A stretch of 11,796 bases of DNA, taken from positions 1 through 11,796 of the forward strand of contig JANWHV010000225.1 in NCBI GenBank assembly GCA_025450255.1. Direction: 5' to 3'. Positions within the stretch are counted from its first letter, which is position 1. Every line of letters begins with the position of its first letter. The notes beneath the pieces are model-generated. The model worked only from the letters and a program-made list of their open reading frames with translations. It searched no databases and was not told where the DNA came from. The position numbers and the translations under genes are program-made. Source of the DNA: Chloroflexota bacterium. GTDB taxonomy: Bacteria; Chloroflexota; UBA5177; JANWHV01. Positions 6,911-11,796 of this stretch are shown in pieces.

Positions 6911-7426
6911 CTATGCCTCCGGACCGCGCAAGATGCGGCCGACGCTGAGGCCGCGATTGCGCGCCTCATCCTCTATGCGTCGAAGCGACGACAGCGCCTT
7001 CATGGTAGCGGTCACCACGTTTATCTTGTTGTTGCTGCCCAGTGACTTGGTCAGAATGTCGTGAATGCCCGCCGACTCCACTACCGGGCGCACCGACTCA
7101 CCCGCAATCACGCCCGTGCCGGGCGCGGCCGGGCGCAGCAGCACGCGCGCCGCGTTATAGCGCACCTCACTCGGGTGAGGTATCGTGCCCTTCACCAGAG
7201 GCACGCGAATCAGGTTCTTCTTAGCCGCCTCTACACCCTTGCGTATGGCCTCGGGCACCTCGCCGGCTTTGCCAAGGCCATAGCCGACGACGCCGTTGCC
7301 GTCGCCAACCACCACCACGGCGCTAAAGCTGAAGCGGCGACCGCCTTTGACCACCTTCGCGACGCGATTGATTTGTACAACGCGTTCCTCGAGGTTGCCC
7401 AGGGTCGCTGGATCTATCTTCGCCAT
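6911..7426 (-). CDS. rpsE: 30S ribosomal protein S5
   Basis: Small-subunit protein at the mRNA entry side that affects decoding accuracy. It has 171 residues from the ATG at 7426. The N-terminal double-stranded RNA-binding domain reads [19 protein letters not shown] then [21 protein letters not shown], and the C-terminal domain has [19 protein letters not shown] and [13 protein letters not shown]. The ATG at 7426 is preceded by AAAGG with an 8- to 9-base spacer. An in-frame ATG at 7456 would add 10 residues ([10 protein letters not shown]). It overlaps as ATGA the stop of a 32-codon upstream frame, so the longer form cannot be excluded. The gene follows a 140-base spacer, the longest in this cluster. 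Confidence 0.96.
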   Translation of the reverse strand: MAKIDPATLGNLEERVVQINRVAKVVKGGRRFSFSAVVVVGDGNGVVGYGLGKAGEVPEAIRKGVEAAKKNLIRVPLVKGTIPHPSEVRYNAARVLLRPAAPGTGVIAGESVRPVVESAGIHDILTKSLGSNNKINVVTATMKALSSLRRIEDEARNRGLSVGRILRGPEA

Positions 7427-7452
7427 TTCGTATACCTTTCCCCAACGCCGGG

Positions 7453-7551
7453 TCATTGCCGGCGCCAGGCAAGCAAAGCCGCCCGTGCCAGGACGGCGTA
7501 CCCGTCCACGATCCCGCCGCTGCTCTGGCCATTCAGCCAGTTTTCCGGCAT
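7453..7551 (-). CDS. Doubtful 32-residue small ORF in the rplR-rpsE spacer
   Basis: An ATG at 7551 opens a 32-codon frame beginning [13 protein letters not shown] and ending [12 protein letters not shown], closing with TGA. Its stop overlaps as ATGA an in-frame ATG of rpsE at 7456. I recognise no homology. Most third positions are G or C, which fits the local base composition but also any GC-rich DNA. No convincing ribosome binding site precedes the ATG, which lies in the loop of a predicted stem-loop. It could be a leader peptide coupled to rpsE, or more likely a chance frame in a structured spacer. Confidence 0.15.
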   Translation of the reverse strand: MPENWLNGQSSGGIVDGYAVLARAALLAWRRQ

Positions 7552-7560
7552 CTTGGCCGG
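7491..7560 (-). promoter_or_regulatory. Three tandem stem-loops between rplR and rpsE
   Basis: Three perfect inverted repeats lie in this spacer. In transcript order they are CCGGC with GCCGG (7545-7560, 6-base loop), CTGGC with GCCAG (7525-7540, 6-base loop) and GGACGG with CCGTCC (7491-7507, 5-base loop). The first two are 4 bases apart, separated by AAAA in the transcript. No U-rich run follows, so this does not look like an intrinsic terminator. Possible roles are a binding site for a ribosomal protein, an RNA processing site or an mRNA stabiliser; all are inference. Confidence 0.35.
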
Positions 7561-7566
7561 TAACTA

Positions 7567-7941
7567 TTAAAAGTCGAGTCCACCCTCTCGGGCGCCGTCA
7601 GCCAATGCTTTGACGCGGCCGTGGTACAGGTATCCGGCGCGGTCGAACACTACCTTGCTCAGACCCTTCTCCCTGGCACGCGCGGCAATCAACGTGCCGA
7701 CTGCCGTCGCCTGCGCGATTTTCGCGTTCTCGGCGTCGGTCGGCGCGCCGCGCAGATCCTTTTCCAGCGTTGACGCCGCTACAAGCGTGTGACCTTCGTC
7801 ATCGTTAATGATTTGCGCGTAGATATGGGCGCTGCTGCGAAACACGCACAGTCGAAGACGCGCCGTATCGCCATGAATCTTCCCACGTACACGCTTTCGA
7901 CGACGCTCGCGCGCCGCTCGGGCATTCTGCTTGGTAATCAT
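7567..7941 (-). CDS. rplR: 50S ribosomal protein L18
   Basis: 5S rRNA-binding protein of the central protuberance, working with L5 and L25. It has 124 residues, a normal length. The basic N-terminus [18 protein letters not shown] leads into [20 protein letters not shown], then [10 protein letters not shown], a helix with [14 protein letters not shown], and the diagnostic C-terminal [28 protein letters not shown]. The ATG at 7941 has an AGGTG-type ribosome binding site and lies 8 bases after rplF. The gene ends in tandem in-frame stops (TAA TAG), followed by the unusually long spacer before rpsE. Confidence 0.97.
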   Translation of the reverse strand: MITKQNARAARERRRKRVRGKIHGDTARLRLCVFRSSAHIYAQIINDDEGHTLVAASTLEKDLRGAPTDAENAKIAQATAVGTLIAARAREKGLSKVVFDRAGYLYHGRVKALADGAREGGLDF

Positions 7942-7949
7942 CGTCGCAC

Positions 7950-8519
7950 CTACTTCTTCTTCCCGCCGACCTTACCGGACTTGCCGGCCTTGCGACGAAT
8001 CACTTCACCCGCGTACTTGATGCCCTTGCCCTTATACGGTTCGGGCTTCCGCCAGCGCCGGATTCCAGCGGCGGTCTCGCCGACCACTTGCTTGTCAATC
8101 CCGAACACAGTCACCCGATACGGCTCACTGGCACGGCCCTCTTGTACGGTGAAGGTTATGCCTTCCGGCGGCGTTATCGTAACCGGGTGCGAGAAGCCGA
8201 GCGATAGAGTCAGACCCTTGCCGGCGATTTGGGCACGATATCCAACGCCCGTAATTTCCAGTGTCTTGCTGAAGCCGGCCGTGACTCCGACCACCATGTT
8301 GTCGACCAGCGTCCGCGTAAGCCCGTGCAGGGCGCGATGAGAATTAGAATCCGAGGCGCGTTGCACGAGCAGTACGCCATCATTGCGCTCTAGCGATACG
8401 CCCTCCGGCAATACATGACTCAACTCGCCTTTTGGTCCCTTAACATGTACCGCGCTGCCGTCGATTGTAACCGTAACACCCGCGGGAACGGAGACGGGAC
8501 GTCGTCCAATACGTGACAT
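7950..8519 (-). CDS. rplF: 50S ribosomal protein L6
   Basis: Large-subunit protein near the factor-binding stalk base. It has 189 residues, slightly longer than the usual 175-180 because of the lysine-rich end [28 protein letters not shown] is the family start, followed by the two homologous L6 domains. The second domain carries [21 protein letters not shown], and the C-terminal [20 protein letters not shown] is the L6 signature region. The ATG at 8519 has GGGGAGAG upstream. It lies 18 bases after rpsH and 8 bases before rplR, the tight spc arrangement. Confidence 0.98.
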   Translation of the reverse strand: MSRIGRRPVSVPAGVTVTIDGSAVHVKGPKGELSHVLPEGVSLERNDGVLLVQRASDSNSHRALHGLTRTLVDNMVVGVTAGFSKTLEITGVGYRAQIAGKGLTLSLGFSHPVTITPPEGITFTVQEGRASEPYRVTVFGIDKQVVGETAAGIRRWRKPEPYKGKGIKYAGEVIRRKAGKSGKVGGKKK

Positions 8520-8537
8520 TGTTCTCTCCCCGTCCTG

Positions 8538-8936
8538 CTACCAGATCTCACACAGTAATTCGCCGCCGATGCCGAGCCGCTTCGCGGTCTGTCCCGTGAC
8601 CACGCCCCGAGGCGTCGAAATGATCACCAGGCCCATGCCGCCAAGCACCCGCGGAATGCCGTCCTTGCCGGTATAGCGGCGCAGGCCCGGCCTGCTAAGG
8701 CGCCGGAGGTGGGTCATGACCGGACGACGCTGTGGCGTGTATTTCAATACGACGTTGAGGGTCGCCTTCGCGCCCTCGCGCACGACCTCATAATCGCGCA
8801 CAAAGCCTTCATCCTTCAGGATGCGCGCGCTGTGCTCCTTCAAGTTCGAATGGGGAATATTTACGGATTCATGGCGCGCCATAAGGCCGTTGCGGAGGCG
8901 CGTCAACATATCGGAAATTGGATCACTTAGTTGCAT
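8538..8936 (-). CDS. rpsH: 30S ribosomal protein S8
   Basis: Primary 16S rRNA-binding protein of the platform. In E. coli S8 is the translational repressor of the spc operon, acting near the L5 (rplE) start. It has 132 residues, full length. The sequence shows DPISDMLTRLRNGLMARHESVNIPHS at the start, an FVRDYEVV strand, a RISRPG-like LRRLSRPGLRRY, and the C-terminal VLGGMGLVIISTPRGVVTGQTAKRLGIGGELLCEIW with the usual S8 signature. The ATG at 8936 follows AAGGAG at 8 bases. It lies 12 bases after rpsN. Confidence 0.98.
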   Translation of the reverse strand: MQLSDPISDMLTRLRNGLMARHESVNIPHSNLKEHSARILKDEGFVRDYEVVREGAKATLNVVLKYTPQRRPVMTHLRRLSRPGLRRYTGKDGIPRVLGGMGLVIISTPRGVVTGQTAKRLGIGGELLCEIW

Positions 8937-8948
8937 CGATGCTTCTCC

Positions 8949-9134
8949 TTACCAACTCGCCTTGGTCACGCCAGGCAACTCGCCCATCAGTGCCAATTCG
9001 CGGAAGCATATGCGGCACAGCGAAAACTTGCGGTAAAACGCGCGCGACCGCCCGCAACGCAAACAGCGGTTATGCTGCTGCGTTTTGTACTTTGGCGGTC
9101 TTTGCGACTTCACAATTTGAGATTTCTTCGCCAC
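8949..9134 (-). CDS. rpsN: 30S ribosomal protein S14, type Z (zinc-binding)
   Basis: Small-subunit head protein. The 61-residue length and Cys24, Cys27, Cys40 and Cys43 (RCLRCG and LCRICF) identify the short zinc form, not the long Cys-less form. The C-terminus [16 protein letters not shown] is canonical. The start codon is GTG at 9134 with a strong AGGAGG 4 bases upstream, which is close. An upstream in-frame start would add 21 residues without homology and is rejected. A perfect 5-bp inverted repeat (9146-9160) lies just upstream of the ribosome binding site, in the 67-base gap from rplE. Confidence 0.97.
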   Translation of the reverse strand: MAKKSQIVKSQRPPKYKTQQHNRCLRCGRSRAFYRKFSLCRICFRELALMGELPGVTKASW

Positions 9135-9201
9135 GGACCCTCCTGTCCCGTCCTTCGGGATGGTTAGCGTGTCCTCAATAAGAGTAGAGACACACAATTA
9201 C

Positions 9202-9747
9202 TTATGCGGCGCGGAAAGGCATCCCCAAGAGCTGGAGCAAGCGGCGGCCCTCTTCGTCGGAGCGAGCTGTCGTCACGATGCTGACCTCCATGCCGCGGAG
9301 CTTGTCCACCTTGTCGTAGTCAATTTCCGGGAATACCAATTGCTCCCGGATGCCGAGCGTATAGTTGCCGCGACCATCGAACGAGCGCGGTGAGACACCC
9401 TGAAAGTCACGGATGCGCGGCAGCGCGACACTGGTCAACCGGTCGAGAAATTCCCACATCCGCACGCCGCGGAGGGTCACCATCGCGCCAATCTCCATGC
9501 CCGCGCGAACCTTGAACTGGGCAATAGACTTTTTGGCCTTGGTAACCACGGGCTTTTGGCCGGTGATGATTTTCAGATCGTTCACCGCCGCGTCCACGGC
9601 CTTCGCATTGCTGATCGCCTCGCCAAGTCCGATGTTAATCACGATCTTGTGAACGGAAGGCAGTTGCATGCGGTTCGCGTAACTGAACTCCTTGAGTAAC
9701 GCCTGGGATACTTCTTGGTCGTATTTTTCCTTGAGACGCGCACCCAT
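9202..9747 (-). CDS. rplE: 50S ribosomal protein L5
   Basis: 5S rRNA-binding protein of the central protuberance that contacts the P-site tRNA. It has 181 residues from the ATG at 9747, the usual length. Characteristic segments are [15 protein letters not shown], the [21 protein letters not shown] loop, [38 protein letters not shown] and the C-terminal [28 protein letters not shown] lies 6 bases before the ATG. The frame is open upstream to 9846, but that part overlaps rplX out of frame. rplX ends 2 bases before it. Confidence 0.98.
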   Translation of the reverse strand: MGARLKEKYDQEVSQALLKEFSYANRMQLPSVHKIVINIGLGEAISNAKAVDAAVNDLKIITGQKPVVTKAKKSIAQFKVRAGMEIGAMVTLRGVRMWEFLDRLTSVALPRIRDFQGVSPRSFDGRGNYTLGIREQLVFPEIDYDKVDKLRGMEVSIVTTARSDEEGRRLLQLLGMPFRAA

Positions 9748-9749
9748 TC

Positions 9750-10094
9750 CTAGCTCCTGTCGATCACTTCGTTGCACTTCTTGCAGACGCGCGCGCGCCG
9801 GCCGTTGGGCAACTGAGTCTTTCCGACACGAGTGGGTTTTCCACACTCCGTGCAGATCAACATCAAATTCGAGATGTGCAGCGGCGCCTCCACATCGATG
9901 ACGCCCGCCTGGCGCACGCCTGGGCGGCCCTTTGTATGCTTCTTGGCGATGTTGATACCGGCGACGACCACGCGAACACGATCTTCCTTGATTATCAGTC
10001 GATTGACCGTACCCTGCTTGCCCTTGTCCTTGCCGGCGAGCACCAGCACTTCATCGCCCTTCTTGATATTTGGCTTGGGCGCGTAGCGATCCAT
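9750..10094 (-). CDS. rplX: 50S ribosomal protein L24 with a Cys4 zinc motif
   Basis: Assembly-initiating 23S rRNA-binding protein near the tunnel exit. It has 114 residues. The KOW motif region is [20 protein letters not shown] (11-30), followed by [14 protein letters not shown]. The C-terminal part, which in many bacteria reads as a Cys-free PKTGKPTRVG-type segment, here has Cys81 and Cys84 ([12 protein letters not shown]) and Cys104 and Cys107 ([11 protein letters not shown]), so a zinc knuckle is likely. The ATG at 10094 has GGAGGTG 8 bases upstream, partly inside the end of rplN. It sits 2 bases after rplN and 2 before rplE. Confidence 0.97.
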   Translation of the reverse strand: MDRYAPKPNIKKGDEVLVLAGKDKGKQGTVNRLIIKEDRVRVVVAGINIAKKHTKGRPGVRQAGVIDVEAPLHISNLMLICTECGKPTRVGKTQLPNGRRARVCKKCNEVIDRS

Positions 10095-10096
10095 GT

Positions 10097-10465
10097 TTAC
10101 AGCACCTCCGGCGCTTGCGACAGGATCTTTGTAAAGCCGCGCTCGCGCAGCTCTCGGGCGACCGGGCCAAAGATTCGCGTGCCGCGCGGATTGTTCTGAA
10201 CGTTAATGATCACGGCGGCATTGTCGTCGAAGCGAATGTGCGAACCGTCGACCCGACCGTATTCCTTCGCGGTGCGGACGATCACGGCGCGTACGACTTC
10301 GCCCTTTTTTACACCCGCGCCCGGTGTTGCTACCTTTACCGCGGCGACAATAACATCGCCGACGCGCGCATATTTACGGGCCCCACCACCGAGCACACGG
10401 ATGCACATTATTTCTTTCGCGCCGGAATTATCGGCTACGCGCAGCCGCGACTGAACTTGAATCAT
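10097..10465 (-). CDS. rplN: 50S ribosomal protein L14
   Basis: Large-subunit protein at the interface with the small subunit. It has 122 residues, the near-invariant family length. [55 protein letters not shown] and DDNAAVIIN with the C-terminal [17 protein letters not shown] are all diagnostic. The ATG at 10465 follows a GGGGGAG ribosome binding site. In E. coli this is the first gene of the spc operon. Here a 50-base gap from rpsQ separates it from the S10 block, and I see no clear promoter in that gap. Confidence 0.98.
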   Translation of the reverse strand: MIQVQSRLRVADNSGAKEIMCIRVLGGGARKYARVGDVIVAAVKVATPGAGVKKGEVVRAVIVRTAKEYGRVDGSHIRFDDNAAVIINVQNNPRGTRIFGPVARELRERGFTKILSQAPEVL

Positions 10466-10515
10466 ACTGAGGCTCCCCCTTTCCGGCAGCCACCGACTAT
10501 CGCGTGTCGGGTCAT

Positions 10516-10854
10516 TTAGCCCTGAACGGCCGTAACCGAAGGAGGAAGCACTCCTTCCGTGGCGCGGATGTCGTGGGCGAGAATCTCGGCCACGCGCCAG
10601 CGCTTTTCTTTACTCAATGGCCGCGTCTCTTCGATCCGCACTGTATCGCCAGTTCGGCACTTGTTCAACTCGTCATGGGCCTTAAAGCGCTTCGTCACAC
10701 GCACCGTATGCTTGTACAGGCGGTGCTTTCGCAGCGACTCCACGGCCACTACAACGGTCTTATCCATTTTGTCGCTGACGACCCTGCCGACCTTTTGTTT
10801 GCGCCGGCCCTGGGCGGAAGCGGTCGCGACCGCCTGCGTTATCAGTTCAGCCAT
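10516..10854 (-). CDS. rpsQ: 30S ribosomal protein S17, extended at both ends
   Basis: Primary 16S rRNA-binding protein of the small-subunit body. The core runs from about residue 17 ([20 protein letters not shown]) through [39 protein letters not shown] to EILAH. The total of 112 residues exceeds the usual 80-90: about 15 extra residues at the N-terminus ([16 protein letters not shown]) and about 18 at the C-terminus ([17 protein letters not shown]). The ATG at 10854 directly abuts the rpmC stop, with GGAGG 9 bases upstream, so the N-terminal extension is supported by a good initiation site. The extensions have no recognised function. Confidence 0.96.
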   Translation of the reverse strand: MAELITQAVATASAQGRRKQKVGRVVSDKMDKTVVVAVESLRKHRLYKHTVRVTKRFKAHDELNKCRTGDTVRIEETRPLSKEKRWRVAEILAHDIRATEGVLPPSVTAVQG

Positions 10855-11061
10855 TTAGCTTGTCCTCCGTAGCTGATCCTCACGCAGGAGCGTCTTGATC
10901 CGCGCAATCTCGCGTCGCAACGTGGTAAGGCGCGCGAAGTTGGAAGACTGGCGGTTCGCAAGTTGAAACTTCAGCGTGCCTAATTCGTCCTGGGCTTCCT
11001 GAAGAAACCGCAGCAATTCGCCGGGCGTCCGAGCCCGCAGTTCAAGCGTATGCTTACTCAT
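10855..11061 (-). CDS. rpmC: 50S ribosomal protein L29
   Basis: Small helical protein at the peptide tunnel exit, near the docking site of signal recognition particle and trigger factor. It has 68 residues. [19 protein letters not shown] and [19 protein letters not shown] with the closing [13 protein letters not shown] helix are typical of L29. The ATG at 11061 overlaps the rplP stop by 8 bases and has GGAGG upstream inside rplP. The frame is open upstream to 11208, but that part is an out-of-frame reading of rplP. rpsQ begins immediately after its stop with no gap. Confidence 0.96.
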   Translation of the reverse strand: MSKHTLELRARTPGELLRFLQEAQDELGTLKFQLANRQSSNFARLTTLRREIARIKTLLREDQLRRTS

Positions 11062-11518
11062 CGCCGGCCTCCTCCGTCTCCTCGGTGGCATCGCCGTCGA
11101 CCGCCGCCGACTCGATGCGAGAGACAAACTTGGTCGGGATAGGCAGCTTATACGCGGCGAGGCGCATCGCCTCGCGCGCCGCGTCCTCGCGTACGCCGGC
11201 AATCTCAAACAGGATGCGCCCCGGCTTGATTACCGCCACCCAATGGTCTGGCGCCCCCTTACCGCTGCCCATCCGCGTCTCCGCCGGCTTGGCGGTTACG
11301 GGCTTGGCGGGAAAGACACGGATCCAGATCTTGCCGCCTCGGCGCGTGTAACGGGTGATCACGCGCCGGGCAGCTTCGATCTGCCTACTCTCAAGCCAGC
11401 ACGTACCCTGGGCCTGGAGGCCGTATTGGCCGAAGGCGACCTCCGTACCGCGATGCGCGTAGCCCTTCCGGCGGCCACGATGCACCTTGCGGTGCTTAAC
11501 TCTCTTTGGCATTAACAT
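11054..11518 (-). CDS. rplP: 50S ribosomal protein L16 with acidic C-terminal tail
   Basis: Large-subunit protein at the A-site and peptidyl transferase region. It has 154 residues, against 136-145 in most bacteria. The N-terminus [19 protein letters not shown] is diagnostic, followed by [33 protein letters not shown] and the signature [21 protein letters not shown]. The tail after about residue 137 is acidic ([15 protein letters not shown]), unlike the very basic rest. The ATG at 11518 is 9 bases after AGGAG, while the second Met (11512) is too far away. The gene follows rpsC by 12 bases and overlaps rpmC by 8. Confidence 0.97.
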   Translation of the reverse strand: MLMPKRVKHRKVHRGRRKGYAHRGTEVAFGQYGLQAQGTCWLESRQIEAARRVITRYTRRGGKIWIRVFPAKPVTAKPAETRMGSGKGAPDHWVAVIKPGRILFEIAGVREDAAREAMRLAAYKLPIPTKFVSRIESAAVDGDATEETEEAGDE

Positions 11519-11530
11519 CGTCAGTATCTC

Positions 11531-11796
11531 CTACGCCGGCTGCCCGGCCTGAGCACCGCCGCCGGCGCCGGCACGCGGAGGACGAGGGCGACGCCGTTCC
11601 GCCGGACGCTCGCCCGAGGGTACCGCGTCGGCCTGGCGCAATTGGCCCGGTAACACATCACCCCGGTAAATCCATACCTTTACGCCAATTGTTCCATAGG
11701 TCGTCATGGCGACCGCGGTGCCAAAGTAGATATCGGCGCGGAGCGTGTGCAACGGCACGCGACCGCGCCGCTCCCACTCACGCCGGGCCATCTCGG
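11531..11796 (-). CDS. rpsC: 30S ribosomal protein S3 (5' end cut by window edge)
   Basis: C-terminal fragment of S3, a small-subunit head protein near the mRNA entry channel. About 88 codons are visible. [20 protein letters not shown] leads into [14 protein letters not shown] and [13 protein letters not shown], the conserved end of the S3 C-terminal domain. A lineage-variable tail rich in Arg, Pro, Gly and Ala follows ([14 protein letters not shown]). The Met at 11791 is internal; the true start and the KH domain lie beyond the window. The position upstream of rplP is the normal S10 order. Confidence 0.97.
   Translation of the reverse strand, partial: EMARREWERRGRVPLHTLRADIYFGTAVAMTTYGTIGVKVWIYRGDVLPGQLRQADAVPSGERPAERRRPRPPRAGAGGGAQAGQPA

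Noticed and set aside
7491..7560. Intrinsic terminator between rplR and rpsE
   Set aside because: The stems are not followed by a U-rich run on the transcribed strand, and essential genes of the same operon lie downstream.
7789..8340. 183-codon plus-strand open frame opposite rplR and rplF
   Set aside because: It is fully antisense to conserved ribosomal protein genes and shows no domain; long antisense frames are expected in GC-rich coding DNA.
9748..9846. Upstream in-frame extension of rplE
   Set aside because: It overlaps rplX out of frame, while the ATG at 9747 has its own AGGAG and matches the L5 start.
1..11796. tRNA genes, CRISPR arrays, insertion sequences or horizontally acquired genes
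   Set aside because: None was seen: the window is filled by the standard ribosomal protein gene order with uniform composition and no repeat array or transposase.

Overview
The window holds the distal part of the bacterial S10-spc-alpha ribosomal protein supercluster. Every gene is on the minus strand, so transcription runs from base 11796 towards base 1. The order is rpsC (partial), rplP, rpmC, rpsQ (end of S10), rplN, rplX, rplE, rpsN, rpsH, rplF, rplR, rpsE, rpmD, rplO, secY, adk, map, rpmJ (spc), rpsM, rpsK, rpsD, rpoA, rplQ (alpha, cut by the window edge). No frameshift or mobile element was seen, and no stretch over 300 bases lacks a gene.

The source looks like a moderately high-GC bacterium, roughly 60 percent GC by eye. 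Zinc-binding (Cys4 or Cys3His) forms of S4, S14, L24, L36 and adenylate kinase are present, together with the style of the L17, S11 and S5 sequences. I would guess Chloroflexota or a related phylum, but this is inference from remembered sequence style and no search was run.

The S10/spc half is compact, with gaps of 0 to 67 bases and overlaps of 4 or 8 bases (rplP/rpmC, rpmD/rplO). The clear exception is a 140-base spacer between rplR and rpsE. That spacer holds three perfect short stem-loops and a 32-codon reading frame. From secY onward the spacing loosens: secY-adk 109, rpmJ-rpsM 107, rpsM-rpsK 73, rpsK-rpsD 103 and rpsD-rpoA 75 bases. Some of these gaps carry inverted repeats or orphan Shine-Dalgarno-like sites, which fits post-transcriptional control. 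adk/map (8 bases) and rpoA/rplQ (4 bases) overlap.

The products form one growth-linked module: large- and small-subunit ribosomal proteins, the SecY translocon channel, adenylate kinase, methionine aminopeptidase and the RNA polymerase alpha subunit. infA (IF-1), which often sits between map and rpmJ, is absent here. Only 38 bases separate those two genes, and they include a perfect TATAAT. The methionine aminopeptidase has Trp where the family normally has a conserved active-site His. This is mostly an ordinary housekeeping region. I found no convincing new system, and the structured rplR-rpsE spacer is the best candidate for something undescribed.
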